Source of the DNA: Pseudarthrobacter equi
GTDB lineage: Bacteria; Actinomycetota; Actinomycetes; Actinomycetales; Micrococcaceae
DNA length: 64,000 nucleotides
Direction of reading: 5' to 3'
Assembly: GCF_900105535.1 (NCBI RefSeq)
Contig: NZ_LT629779.1
Coordinates: forward strand, 2,480,001 to 2,544,000
The notes under the pieces were generated by a model. It had not been told where the DNA came from and searched no databases. It worked only from the letters and a program-made list of their open reading frames with translations. The position numbers and the translations under genes were made by a program. This document shows positions 9,559-18,582 of the stretch, piece after piece (the first letter of the stretch is position 1; every line of letters starts with the position of its first letter).

Positions 9559-9590
9559 GAAAGCCCGCACCGGGAATGGTGCGGGCTTTC
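9559..9590 (+). terminator. Intrinsic terminator after rpmE2
   Basis: A 13-bp perfect stem GAAAGCCCGCACC with a 6-nt loop, followed by TTTG. It starts 22 bp after the L31 stop. Confidence 0.88.
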
Positions 9591-9645
9591 TTTGCGTTGA
9601 CGGCCCGTTGGCGGCGCGGGCACGCCGTACGGCAGGATGTAAACC

Positions 9646-10743
9646 ATGAGCCATACGACCTCCCCGGACCAGGACGCAGCAACAAACCCCCGCCGGCACG
9701 GCGAGTACAAGGTACCGGGCGGCAAGCTGGTGGTGGCGGACCTTTCAGTGGCCGGCGGCGTCCTGGCCGACGTCTCGATCAGCGGTGACTTCTTCCTCGA
9801 GCCGGACGAGGCCCTCCTGGCCATCAACCGGGCACTCACGGGGCTCCCGGAAACCACCCCGGCCGCAGACCTCGCAGCGGCAGTCACTGCCGCCCTGCCC
9901 GCCGACGCGACCCTGTTCGGCTTTTCCGCCGACGCCGTCGCCGTGACCGTCCGGCGGGCCCTGGCCAAGGCCACCTCCTGGGCGGACCACCACTGGAATG
10001 TCATCGCCCCCAACGTCCTGCCCACCGAAATCAACGTGGCCCTCGACGAAGTCCTTACCGAAGAAGTCGGTGCGGGCCGCCGCAACCCCACCCTGCGGTT
10101 CTGGGACTGGCAGGAACCCTCAGTGGTCATCGGCAGCTTCCAGTCCGTCCGGAACGAGGTGGACCCTGACGGCGTGGCCCGGCACGGCATCAAGGTGGTC
10201 CGCCGGATCAGCGGCGGGGGAGCGATGTTTATGGAGGCCGGCAACTGCATCACCTACTCCCTGTACCTGCCCCAGACCCTGGTGGACGGGCTCAGCTTCG
10301 CCGATTCCTACCCGTTCCTCGATTCCTGGGTGATGGCGGCGCTCGAGAAGATCGGCGTAACAGCCTTCTACGTCCCGCTTAACGACATCGCCACGGACCA
10401 GGGCAAGATCGGCGGTGCCGCCCAGAAACGGCTGGCCAACGGCGGCATGCTCCACCACGTGACCATGAGCTACGACATCGACGCCGACAAGATGGTGGAC
10501 GTCCTGCGCATCGGCAAGGAGAAGCTCTCGGACAAGGGCACCCGCAGCGCCAAGAAACGGGTGGATCCGCTGCGCCGCCAGACCGGACTGGCCCGCACGG
10601 ACATCATCGGAGCCATGATGGACGTGTTCACGGGCCGGTACGGGGCAACGCACTCGGAGCTGACCGATGCCGAGCTCGCTGCAGCGCGGGAACGCGCGGC
10701 CACCAAGTTCGGCACCGAGGAATGGCTGCACCGGGTCCCCTGA
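9646..10743 (+). CDS. Lipoate-protein ligase with N-terminal accessory domain
   Basis: 365 residues. Residues about 20-100 resemble the small accessory domain of LplA (KVPGGKLVVADL), which in most ligases is C-terminal. Residues about 125-345 form the catalytic BPL/LplA domain, with RRISGGGAMF and the lysine motif KIGGAAQKR. The enzyme attaches lipoate (or octanoate) to E2 and GcvH subunits. The accessory domain is a separate protein (LplB) in Thermoplasma; here it is fused ahead of the catalytic domain, the reverse of E. coli LplA. The ATG at 9646 is 14 codons before the accessory motif. Confidence 0.87.
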   Translation: MSHTTSPDQDAATNPRRHGEYKVPGGKLVVADLSVAGGVLADVSISGDFFLEPDEALLAINRALTGLPETTPAADLAAAVTAALPADATLFGFSADAVAVTVRRALAKATSWADHHWNVIAPNVLPTEINVALDEVLTEEVGAGRRNPTLRFWDWQEPSVVIGSFQSVRNEVDPDGVARHGIKVVRRISGGGAMFMEAGNCITYSLYLPQTLVDGLSFADSYPFLDSWVMAALEKIGVTAFYVPLNDIATDQGKIGGAAQKRLANGGMLHHVTMSYDIDADKMVDVLRIGKEKLSDKGTRSAKKRVDPLRRQTGLARTDIIGAMMDVFTGRYGATHSELTDAELAAARERAATKFGTEEWLHRVP

Positions 10744-10809
10744 CCCGCTCCGCACATTGGCCTGCGGGTTGCTGCGCACGGTAGAGACCGGCGCAGCGGC
10801 CCTTGGCCG

Positions 10810-13461
10810 TTACGGCGCAGAGTGGGCCGGATCGGGTGAACCAACGACGACGGCCTGCGCGGTAAGTGCCCGCAGCAGGTGGTTGCGCTGCTCCACGATG
10901 ATCCGCCGCAGCGCACGGGGCGCATCGGCGTTCGCCTCAAGCCAGGCGTCGGTCCTGCGCAGCACCGGATGGGCACCGGGGTCTGCGTTGTTAGCGACGT
11001 CCTGGTCTGACGGGAACAGGCCCCGCACGATCCGGCTGGCGATTTCGATGCTGCGGCTGTCCCAGACTTCCCGCAGGCAGCCGAAGTACGGCTCAACGTA
11101 GGGTTCCAGCAGGGCCGCCGGGGCCGTGCCGAACCCGGTGATGGTCGCCGTCAGGAGCTGGTTGGACAACGCTGTGCCCTGCACGGCTTCGGCCCAGGCC
11201 GCCGCCTTCACGTCCGCCTCCGGCCGGGCAGCACCGGCCGTGGCATGGCCGGCCCGTCCCGAGGCGGTGTTATCCGTCGCCAGTTCGGCATCGAGCTCCG
11301 CCGCGGATGCCTGGCCATTGGCAGCGAGGGCGTGCCAGAAGTGCCAGCGGAGTTCGGCGTCCACGGCCAGGCCGGGCACCTGTTCGGAACCGTCCAGCAG
11401 GCCCCTCAGCAGCGGCAGCAGCGAAGCGTCATGCCGGCTGAGCGTTCCCAGCGTGCGCGCCCAGGCAAGCTGCTGGTCCGAGCCCGGTTCGGCCCGCCGC
11501 AACTGGGCGCCGGCGGTGCCCAGGAAGGAAGCACGGACGGCATCGCGGCGGGATGCGGGCGTATAGCGTTCCACGGCGGTGCAGGCGTTATCGAGGATGT
11601 TAAGCAGCACGCCGATCCCGGTTTCGGACGGACCGAACGCCGCCACCGCCGTTACGTACCGTTCGGCAGGGGTTTCGCCGTCACGGGCCGAGTTCCACAG
11701 CGCAGTCCAGCACAGGGCGCGGGCCATGGGGTCACTGATCCGGTCCAGGGAGGCGAGGACCGTGGCTTCGGAGACGGGGTCAAGGCGGACCTTGGCGTAG
11801 GTCAGGTCGTCGTCGTTGACCAGCAGGAGGGCCGGCCGCCGCCGCCCGGCCAGTTGCGGGAGCTCCGTGCGGGCACCGGCCACATCCGTTTCGATGCTGC
11901 CGGTACGTACCAGGGCGCCGCCGCCGTCGAAGTCGTACAGGCCCACCCTGAGCCGGTGCGGCCGCAGCTCGTCCCGTCCCGTGACAGGGTCCGTGGCCTC
12001 CTGGACGATGGCTGTGGAGCCAAGCCCGCCGTCGTCGTGCGCTCCCTCTGGGGTCGCTTCCAGGGCCAGCGTGGAAATCCCCGATGTCTGCAGCCACTGG
12101 CGCGCCCATTCCGAGAGGTCGCGTCCGGAAGCGGAGCTTAGGGCTTCCAGGAGGTCTGCCAGGGTGGTGTTGCCGTAGGCGTGCTTGCGGAAGTACTCCC
12201 GGGATCCGGCGATGAAGGCGTCAAAGCCCACATAGGCCACCAGTTGCTTGAGCACGGAGGCGCCCTTGGCGTACGTGATGCCGTCAAAGTTCTGCTTGGC
12301 CGCTTCCAGGTCCGGGATGTCCGCGACGATGGGGTGCGTGGTGGGCAGCTGGTCCTGGACGTAGGCCCAGGCCTTCCGCTTGTTGGCGAAGTTGGCCCAG
12401 GCAGTGTCCCAAGCGGTGGCCCGGTCCACGGCGAGGGTGCCCATGTAATCGGCGAAGGATTCCTTGAGCCAGAGATCGTCCCACCACTGCATGGTGACGA
12501 GGTCGCCGAACCACATGTGCGCCATCTCGTGCATCAGTGTGTTGGCCCGGGCCTGGTACTGGGCGTCCGTGGCCCGGGAGGTGAAGACGTAGCTCTCGGT
12601 GAACGTCACGAGCCCCGGGTTTTCCATGGCGCCCAGGTTGTATTCGGGAACGAAAGCCTGATCGTACTTGCCCCAGGGGTAGGGGTAGTCGAAGAGCTCG
12701 TTGAAGAAGTCCAGGCCGGCTTTGGTAAGCCGGAACAACTCGGCGGTGTCGAAGGATTCTGCCATGGAGGCCCGGCAGTAGAGCGCCAAGGGGACGTCCA
12801 GGTGCGTGCCGTCCTCCAGCGTTCCCTGCCAGCGGTCTTCAGCCTTGAAATATGGGCCGGCCAGCACGGTGGTGATGTACGTGGACATCGGCAGGGTGGT
12901 GGCAAAATCCCAGCGTGCTGTGGCGGGGTCGCTGGTGAGCAGGGTCCGGGCGGTTTCCACGCCGTTGGATGCCACCTGCCAGGAAGCAGGGGCCATCAGG
13001 TGGAAGGTGTAGGTGGCTTTGAGGTCCGGCTGCTCGAAGTTGGCGAAGACCCTGCGCGCGTCCGCCGGTTCGTATTGCGTGTAGAGGTAGGTCTGGCCAT
13101 CGGCGGGGTCCACGAACCGGTGCATGCCCTCACCGGAACGGCTGTACAGGGCTGTTCCGGTGACCGTCACCTGGTTTTCCAGCTGCAGGTTGTCCAGCCT
13201 GATGCGCGCACCGTCCACCACGTCCTCCACCGGCAGGCCCCTGCCGTTGAGGAACACGCTGTGCACGCCGCTGCCAATGAAGTCCAGGAACGTGGACGTG
13301 CCCGCTTCCGCGGCAGTAAACGTGATGACGCTGCGGGTGGTGTAGCCGGCAGCCTCCGGATCTTCGGCCTGGCGGACGTCGAGGGAGACGTCGTAGCTGG
13401 CGGTGCTGATCAGGGCCGAGCGGCCGGCAGCTTCGTCGCGGTGCAGATTCTCATGTGACAC
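10810..13461 (-). CDS. pepN: Aminopeptidase N (M1 family)
   Basis: 883 residues, full length for actinobacterial PepN. It carries the M1 exopeptidase motif GAMENPG, the zinc site HEMAHMWFGD followed by the distal Glu in WLKESFADY, and a long ERAP1-like C-terminal helical domain. It removes N-terminal residues from peptides in the cytoplasm. The start is GTG; the N-terminus (NLHRDEAAGRSALI) matches the usual PepN pattern. Convergent with the lipoate ligase (66-bp gap) and 53 bp downstream of the YeiH-like gene. Confidence 0.95.
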   Translation of the reverse strand: MSHENLHRDEAAGRSALISTASYDVSLDVRQAEDPEAAGYTTRSVITFTAAEAGTSTFLDFIGSGVHSVFLNGRGLPVEDVVDGARIRLDNLQLENQVTVTGTALYSRSGEGMHRFVDPADGQTYLYTQYEPADARRVFANFEQPDLKATYTFHLMAPASWQVASNGVETARTLLTSDPATARWDFATTLPMSTYITTVLAGPYFKAEDRWQGTLEDGTHLDVPLALYCRASMAESFDTAELFRLTKAGLDFFNELFDYPYPWGKYDQAFVPEYNLGAMENPGLVTFTESYVFTSRATDAQYQARANTLMHEMAHMWFGDLVTMQWWDDLWLKESFADYMGTLAVDRATAWDTAWANFANKRKAWAYVQDQLPTTHPIVADIPDLEAAKQNFDGITYAKGASVLKQLVAYVGFDAFIAGSREYFRKHAYGNTTLADLLEALSSASGRDLSEWARQWLQTSGISTLALEATPEGAHDDGGLGSTAIVQEATDPVTGRDELRPHRLRVGLYDFDGGGALVRTGSIETDVAGARTELPQLAGRRRPALLLVNDDDLTYAKVRLDPVSEATVLASLDRISDPMARALCWTALWNSARDGETPAERYVTAVAAFGPSETGIGVLLNILDNACTAVERYTPASRRDAVRASFLGTAGAQLRRAEPGSDQQLAWARTLGTLSRHDASLLPLLRGLLDGSEQVPGLAVDAELRWHFWHALAANGQASAAELDAELATDNTASGRAGHATAGAARPEADVKAAAWAEAVQGTALSNQLLTATITGFGTAPAALLEPYVEPYFGCLREVWDSRSIEIASRIVRGLFPSDQDVANNADPGAHPVLRRTDAWLEANADAPRALRRIIVEQRNHLLRALTAQAVVVGSPDPAHSAP

Positions 13462-13514
13462 CCAGCTATCTAATCACGCTGCAAAGGCCGCCATTGCCTG
13501 CCGCGGGCGGCACG

Positions 13515-14504
13515 TCAACCGACGATGAGCAGGGCAGCCGCAAGGCCCAGGACTGCAATCAGCAGCCAGGATGCCAGCGCAGCCAGCAGGGCCCGCCCGC
13601 CGGTCAGGAGCAGCGTACGGATCCGCACCGCGGACCCCAGGCCAAAGAGGGCCGCCCCCAGCAGCACATCCTGCAGCATGGCCCCCGCCTCCAGCCAGCC
13701 CTCCGCCAGCCATCCGGTGGAACGCAGCGCCACCATCGCCACGAATCCGAGCACGAACAGCGGCACTACAGGCGGCAGGCCGGCGTCGTCCCCGGATGGA
13801 CGGAGGGAAATCCGGTGGTGCGCCCCCGCCAGTGCCGTCACGGGCGCCAGGAGCAGCACCCGGGTGAGTTTGACGACGACGGCGATTGCCAGGGCCGCGG
13901 GGCCGGCGGTTTGCGCCGTGGCCACCACCTGCCCCACATCGTGCACGGACGCGCCGGTCCACGCTCCGAAGACCTCGGCGCTGAGCTGGAGCGGGTGGAC
14001 CAGCAGCGGCAGGACGCCGATGGCCAGGGTGCCGCACAGGGTCACCAGAGCCACCGGCAATACGGTGTCCACGTGGCGGATGCGCCGCACCGCTGCCATC
14101 GCGCCGATGGCTGAGGCCCCGCAGATGGAGAACCCGGTGGCCACCAGCAGCGACGTCACCGGCGGCAACCTGAACAGCCGGGAGATCAGGTACGTGCCGC
14201 CGAAACTTGCCGCGACCACGGCGGTGATCAGCACCAGCGCCAGCCACCCCAGGTCCAGGACGTCGCCGATGCCCACTTTCAGACCCAGCAGCACAATTCC
14301 GCCGCGCATCAGGTGCTTGCCGGCGAAGTCCAGGCCGGGGCGGGCCCGCCCTGCCGTCCATCCTCCGGTCACCGGCAGGTTGGCGGCCAGGACCCCCAGC
14401 ACCACGGCCAGGGTCATCGCAGGAAGGGACGGCACCAGCGCGTGAATGAGGAAGGCAAGCACCAATGCAACGGCCGCGGCGGCCAGGCCGGGCAGCAGCC
14501 GCAT
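13515..14504 (-). CDS. YeiH/UPF0324 family putative permease
   Basis: 329 residues with about ten membrane helices. Family motifs are the N-terminal GKHLMRGGIVLLGL region, GFSICGASAIGA, and GASVHDVGQVVA. The family (sometimes called putative sulfate exporter) has no firmly established substrate. I chose the ATG at 14504 because GGGGAG lies five nt upstream; an in-frame GTG at 14558 would add 18 residues of low-complexity sequence without such a site. Divergent from the ATP-grasp gene. Confidence 0.85.
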   Translation of the reverse strand: MRLLPGLAAAAVALVLAFLIHALVPSLPAMTLAVVLGVLAANLPVTGGWTAGRARPGLDFAGKHLMRGGIVLLGLKVGIGDVLDLGWLALVLITAVVAASFGGTYLISRLFRLPPVTSLLVATGFSICGASAIGAMAAVRRIRHVDTVLPVALVTLCGTLAIGVLPLLVHPLQLSAEVFGAWTGASVHDVGQVVATAQTAGPAALAIAVVVKLTRVLLLAPVTALAGAHHRISLRPSGDDAGLPPVVPLFVLGFVAMVALRSTGWLAEGWLEAGAMLQDVLLGAALFGLGSAVRIRTLLLTGGRALLAALASWLLIAVLGLAAALLIVG

Positions 14505-14635
14505 GGCTCCCCGCGGGCATCCCGGGCCGGGGCTGGAGGCGCTTCTGCTGACTGGCACTCACCCACTTTGCCGGAAGGAACCCGGAATGTCCGAACCGGC
14601 TGCCCGCGCCAACACGCCACAATGGAAGGCCGTTT

Positions 14636-16228
14636 ATGAATTCGAAACAAAAAGGTGGTTGGCTATTGGGCATGTCAGACCTCTTCCAGGATTACTCCGA
14701 GGCCGCGGGCCGGACCGGAGCCTACGACGAAATGTTCGCCCCCGGGCAACAGGCCCGCCCCTCCTATGAGCAGGTGGCGGACGCGCTCCGCAAGCTCTCG
14801 CTGGCCGATGTCAGCGCCCGGGCCGACTCCATGGCGCGGACCTTCCTGGACCGCGGCGTCACCTTCGACTTTGCGGGGGAGGAGCGGCCCTTCCCCCTGG
14901 ACATCGTGCCCAGGGTCATTCCCGCTGCCGAATGGGACGTCATGGAGCGCGGTGTAGCGCAGCGCGTCCGCGCCCTCGAGGCCTTCCTCAACGACGTGTA
15001 CGACAAGATGACGGTGGTGTCCGACGGCGTGATCCCGCGCCAGCTGGTGACCACCAGCGCCCACTTCCACCGCCAGGTGCACGGGTTCGAACCCGCCGGC
15101 GGCGTCCGCGTCCACATTTCCGGCATCGACGTGGTCCGCGACGCCGCCGGAACCTTCCGTGTCCTCGAGGACAACGTCCGTGTTCCCTCCGGCGTCAGCT
15201 ACGTCCTCGAGAACCGCCGTGCCATGGCCAAGGGCCTGCCGGAAGCCTTCGGCCAGCAGCTCATCCGTCCGGTCGAGGAATACCCGCGCCGGCTTCTCTC
15301 GGCCCTGCGCAAGACCGCACCCTCGGGCGTGGACGATCCCACCGTCGTCGTGCTCACGCCCGGCGTGTTCAACAGCGCCTACTTCGAGCACACGCTGCTG
15401 GCCGGACTGATGGGCGTGGAACTCGTTGAAGGACGCGACCTCATCTGCCGCGGCAACCGCGTATACATGCGCACCACCGCCGGTGAGCAGCGCGTGGACG
15501 TCATCTACAAGCGCATCGACGACGACTTCCTGGACCCCCTCCAGTTCCGGGCCGATTCCATGCTCGGCTGCCCCGGACTGGTCAACGCGGCCCGGGCCGG
15601 CGGCGTCACCATCGCCAACGCCGTGGGCAACGGCGTCGCGGACGACAAACTGGTCTACAGTTACGTTCCTGACCTGATCCGCTACTACCTGAGCGAGGAG
15701 CCCATCATCGCGAACGTGGATACGTTCCGCCTCGAGGAGAAGGAAGCCCGGGAGTACACCCTGGACAACCTCGCCGAGCTCGTGGTCAAGCCGGTGGACG
15801 GCTCCGGCGGCAAGGGCCTGGTCATCGGCCCGGACGCTTCCAAGGACGAACTGGACGCCCTGCGGCAGCGGATCATCGCCGATCCGCGCGGATGGATCGC
15901 CCAGCCGGTCCTGCAGCTCTCCACGGTGCCCACGCTGAGCGGGGACAAGTTCGGCCCCCGCCACGTGGACCTGCGCCCGTTTGCCGTGAACGACGGCGAC
16001 AACGTCTGGGTGCTGCCCGGTGGCCTCACCCGCGTGGCGCTGAAGGAAGGCTCGCTGATCGTGAACTCCAGCCAGGGCGGCGGCTCCAAGGACACCTGGG
16101 TCCTGGCCGATTCACCGCAGATGCCCGTGGAGTCCGTTCCGCGGCAATCCATCTCGGTCCGCGAGCGGGTCTCCGTGTGGCCCGTGGAAAGCAACTGGCG
16201 GGACCGCCAGTCGGAGCAGCAGCAGTGA
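14636..16228 (+). CDS. Circularly permuted ATP-grasp protein
   Basis: 530 residues, circularly permuted ATP-grasp (DUF404/DUF407) family. Motifs in order: LEDNVRVPSG (about residue 175), VIYKRIDDDF, GNGVADDK, VVKPVDGSGGKG (about 380), RHVDLRPFAV, LPGGLTRVA, and NSSQGGGSKDTWV. Lys, Glu/Asp and Asn residues in these blocks are the expected ATP/Mg ligands. ATP-grasp enzymes join a carboxylate to an amine through an acyl phosphate. Gene neighbours are an Alpha-E protein and a transglutaminase, a recurring trio predicted to make and process a peptide. The ATG at 14636 has GGAAGG six nt upstream; ATG 14672 (MSDLFQDY) is an alternative. Confidence 0.92.
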   Translation: MNSKQKGGWLLGMSDLFQDYSEAAGRTGAYDEMFAPGQQARPSYEQVADALRKLSLADVSARADSMARTFLDRGVTFDFAGEERPFPLDIVPRVIPAAEWDVMERGVAQRVRALEAFLNDVYDKMTVVSDGVIPRQLVTTSAHFHRQVHGFEPAGGVRVHISGIDVVRDAAGTFRVLEDNVRVPSGVSYVLENRRAMAKGLPEAFGQQLIRPVEEYPRRLLSALRKTAPSGVDDPTVVVLTPGVFNSAYFEHTLLAGLMGVELVEGRDLICRGNRVYMRTTAGEQRVDVIYKRIDDDFLDPLQFRADSMLGCPGLVNAARAGGVTIANAVGNGVADDKLVYSYVPDLIRYYLSEEPIIANVDTFRLEEKEAREYTLDNLAELVVKPVDGSGGKGLVIGPDASKDELDALRQRIIADPRGWIAQPVLQLSTVPTLSGDKFGPRHVDLRPFAVNDGDNVWVLPGGLTRVALKEGSLIVNSSQGGGSKDTWVLADSPQMPVESVPRQSISVRERVSVWPVESNWRDRQSEQQQ

Positions 16229-16285
16229 CCCGCCCCGCCCGGCAACTTTTCTTGTCCGTTTCGGCCCCGCAGGAGGTAGCCGCGA

Positions 16286-17212
16286 ATGCTTAGCCGTATT
16301 GCCGAATCCCTATTCTGGATCGGCCGCTATGTGGAGCGGGCCGACGGCACCGCCCGCATCCTCGACGTGCACCTGGAGCGGCTCAACCACCTCCCCATGG
16401 AGGAGCGCAAAAGCGTGGCCCAGGAGCTGCTGGCTGTGATGGGAGCAAGGCCCCAAAGCGATGACTTCGGCCTGCCCGAACTGCTGCACGCCCTGGCCTA
16501 CGACAAGACCAGTGCCACGTCTATCGCCGGGTCCCTGGGCGCTGCCCGCGAGAACGCACGGCGTGCCCGCGAAACGGTCTCCTCAGGACTGTGGGAGAGC
16601 CTCAACACCACCTACTACGGGCTTAGCCAGCACCGCAAGGACGTGGTGGGCACCTACCGGTTCTGCAACTGGACCCTGGAGCGCACCGCCATGGTCAGCG
16701 GCCTGGCGGACACCACCGTCAGCCACGACGAAAGCTGGCTGTTCCTCGTTTTGGGCCGGTCACTCGAGCGGGCCGACATGACCGCCCGCATGCTGTCCAC
16801 CAGGGATGTCCTCTCCGCAGGCATGTCCTGGGTGAACATGCTCCGGTGCGCCGGCGCCTACGAATCCTTCCTCCGGACCCGCCGGGCAGCTTTCGGTGAC
16901 CAGCACGCGGCCGAGTTCCTGCTCCTGGACCGGCTGTTCCCGCGCTCCATCGTGTACGCACTGCGCGACGCCGACGAATGCCTCGCCAAGCTGGACCCCT
17001 CAGCCCAGCGTGTGGGTTTCATCAACGATGCCCGCCGGATCGTGGGCCAGGCCCGCACGTTCCTTGAGTTCCACCGGACGGACGACCTCATGTCCGAGCT
17101 GCCCGAACACATGGAACGCGTGCAGAAGGCTGTGTCCCAGGCCTCGGATGCCATTTCCCGTAAGTACTTCAATCAGGCGGACGAACTGGCCTGGGTGGGA
17201 GAAGTTTCATGA
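16286..17212 (+). CDS. Alpha-E domain protein (DUF403)
   Basis: 308 residues, almost entirely helical, with the family start MLSRIAESLFWIGRYVERADG. Repeated helix motifs ARENARRARETVS and LGRSLERADMTARML are typical of Alpha-E proteins. No catalytic site is known; the family is found almost only next to permuted ATP-grasp and transglutaminase genes. RBS AGGAGGT lies 11 nt upstream of the ATG. Its stop overlaps the next start (ATGA), so the two are translationally coupled. Confidence 0.92.
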   Translation: MLSRIAESLFWIGRYVERADGTARILDVHLERLNHLPMEERKSVAQELLAVMGARPQSDDFGLPELLHALAYDKTSATSIAGSLGAARENARRARETVSSGLWESLNTTYYGLSQHRKDVVGTYRFCNWTLERTAMVSGLADTTVSHDESWLFLVLGRSLERADMTARMLSTRDVLSAGMSWVNMLRCAGAYESFLRTRRAAFGDQHAAEFLLLDRLFPRSIVYALRDADECLAKLDPSAQRVGFINDARRIVGQARTFLEFHRTDDLMSELPEHMERVQKAVSQASDAISRKYFNQADELAWVGEVS

Positions 17213-18060
17213 CCCGGCTGAGCATCGTCCACCGGACGGCGTACAAGTACAACAAGCGCGTCACCCTCTCATACAACGAGGCGCGGATGACGCCGCTGAC
17301 GGACTCCCAGCAGGTGGTCCTCGAGTCAGTGGTCAAGGTGTCCCCGTCGCAGGCGGCCGTGAGCACCTACCGCGACTACTGGGGGACCAGGGTGACGGCC
17401 TTCGACATGCAGATGCCGCACGACCACCTGGAAGTCATCTCCAACATCACCGTCGAGGTCCACCGTGCCGGGAAGATCCCGTCCGAGTCCGACATCGCCG
17501 GCTGGGATGTGCTGGCGTCGCCGGAAACCCTTAACACCCACAGCGACTGGCTGCCGCAGTCACGGCTCAGCGGTCCGGGTGAAGAAGTCCTGGGCATCAT
17601 CCCCGGCGTTGTTGCCGGCAAGAACCCGCACGAAGCGGCCATGGCCATCTTCGCCTGGATGCGCGGCGAGATGACCTACATGTCCGGTTCCACCGCCGTC
17701 ACCACGAACGCGGAAGAGGCATGGACGCAGCGGCAGGGCGTCTGCCAGGACCTCGCGCACCTGGCCATCGGTGCCCTGCGCAGCTGCGGCATCCCCGCAC
17801 GCTACGTCTCGGGCTACCTGCACCCTCGGTCCAGCGCCGGCGTGGGAGAGACAGTTGCCGGCCAGTCACACGCCTGGCTGGAGTGGTGGGACGGGGACTG
17901 GCGCAGCTGGGACCCCACCAACCACAAGCCTGCCGGGGACTTCCACGTCACCGTGGCACGCGGTAGGGACTACCGGGACGTCACTCCGCTCAAGGGCATC
18001 CTGTCCGGCGGCGGCGGATCAGCCCTGAACGTCAGCGTGGAGATAACGCAGCTTGCCTGA
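17209..18060 (+). CDS. Transglutaminase-like cysteine protease/amidase
   Basis: 283 residues. N-terminal β-domain (residues about 1-85, transglutaminase-N type, HRTAYKYNKRV) followed by the papain-like transglutaminase core with a complete triad: Cys179 in QGVCQDLAH, His221 in SHAWLEWW, Asp235 in WDPTN. Bacterial members usually hydrolyse peptides rather than cross-link them. As the third gene of the ATP-grasp/Alpha-E operon it may trim or remove the ligated peptide; that is inference. No signal peptide, so cytoplasmic. Confidence 0.92.
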   Translation: MTRLSIVHRTAYKYNKRVTLSYNEARMTPLTDSQQVVLESVVKVSPSQAAVSTYRDYWGTRVTAFDMQMPHDHLEVISNITVEVHRAGKIPSESDIAGWDVLASPETLNTHSDWLPQSRLSGPGEEVLGIIPGVVAGKNPHEAAMAIFAWMRGEMTYMSGSTAVTTNAEEAWTQRQGVCQDLAHLAIGALRSCGIPARYVSGYLHPRSSAGVGETVAGQSHAWLEWWDGDWRSWDPTNHKPAGDFHVTVARGRDYRDVTPLKGILSGGGGSALNVSVEITQLA

Positions 18061-18066
18061 CCGGTG

Positions 18067-18087
18067 GCGTGCGCACCGCGCGCACGC
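18067..18087. terminator. Possible hairpin between convergent genes
   Basis: An 8-bp stem GCGTGCGC/GCGCACGC with a 5-nt loop, extendable by G-U and G-C pairs. It sits just after the transglutaminase stop and before the stop of the opposing oxidoreductase. There is no T-run, so termination is uncertain. Confidence 0.4.
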
Positions 18088-18096
18088 TGCCGGCGC

Positions 18097-18564
18097 CTAC
18101 TCGTGGGCGGACTTGGCCGAGCTGCTGATCTGGGTCCACCAGGTCATCGGCTCGGTGACCTTGAACCGGCGGCCGGTAACGGAGTCTGGGGTAATCCGGA
18201 CGAACGCGTCCTTCCGGCCCGCCTGCCAGGGGAAGAGATAGAGCCGCGACGTGTCCAGGACGTCTTCGGCCCTCTTCACCACTTCGGCGGTTCCCTTGAC
18301 CACCACGCTCCAGGCCAGTCCGCTCTCCGGATCGACGCCGTCGGCCTCCACGGCCACGGCCGCGTCTCCAGACGCGGCCGACAGCTTGGTGCCCTGGCCG
18401 GTGCGGAACACCACCGTGCCGCCGTCCACCGTGTAGTTGATGGGGAAGATATCCGGGCGGCCGTCAGCCACGACGGCCAGCCGGCCAACGGAGACAGTGC
18501 GCAGCAGGGCCCAGCATTCGTGGTGCTCGAGGTTCTGGACGTCAGGTGATGACTCGTTGCTCAT
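18097..18564 (-). CDS. Pyridoxamine 5'-phosphate oxidase family protein
   Basis: 155 residues with a split β-barrel flavin-binding fold. The pattern CWALLRTVSVGRLAVVADG...IFPINYTVDGG...FRTGQGTKL is the typical start of the PNPOx-like/DUF-type FMN or F420 binders in actinobacteria. The substrate is unknown; it is too short and diverged to be the vitamin B6 enzyme PdxH. It lies 18 bp downstream of the zinc-ribbon SDR on the same strand, so probably in one transcript. Confidence 0.85.
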   Translation of the reverse strand: MSNESSPDVQNLEHHECWALLRTVSVGRLAVVADGRPDIFPINYTVDGGTVVFRTGQGTKLSAASGDAAVAVEADGVDPESGLAWSVVVKGTAEVVKRAEDVLDTSRLYLFPWQAGRKDAFVRITPDSVTGRRFKVTEPMTWWTQISSSAKSAHE

Positions 18565-18582
18565 GCCGTGAGCATACGCCTT

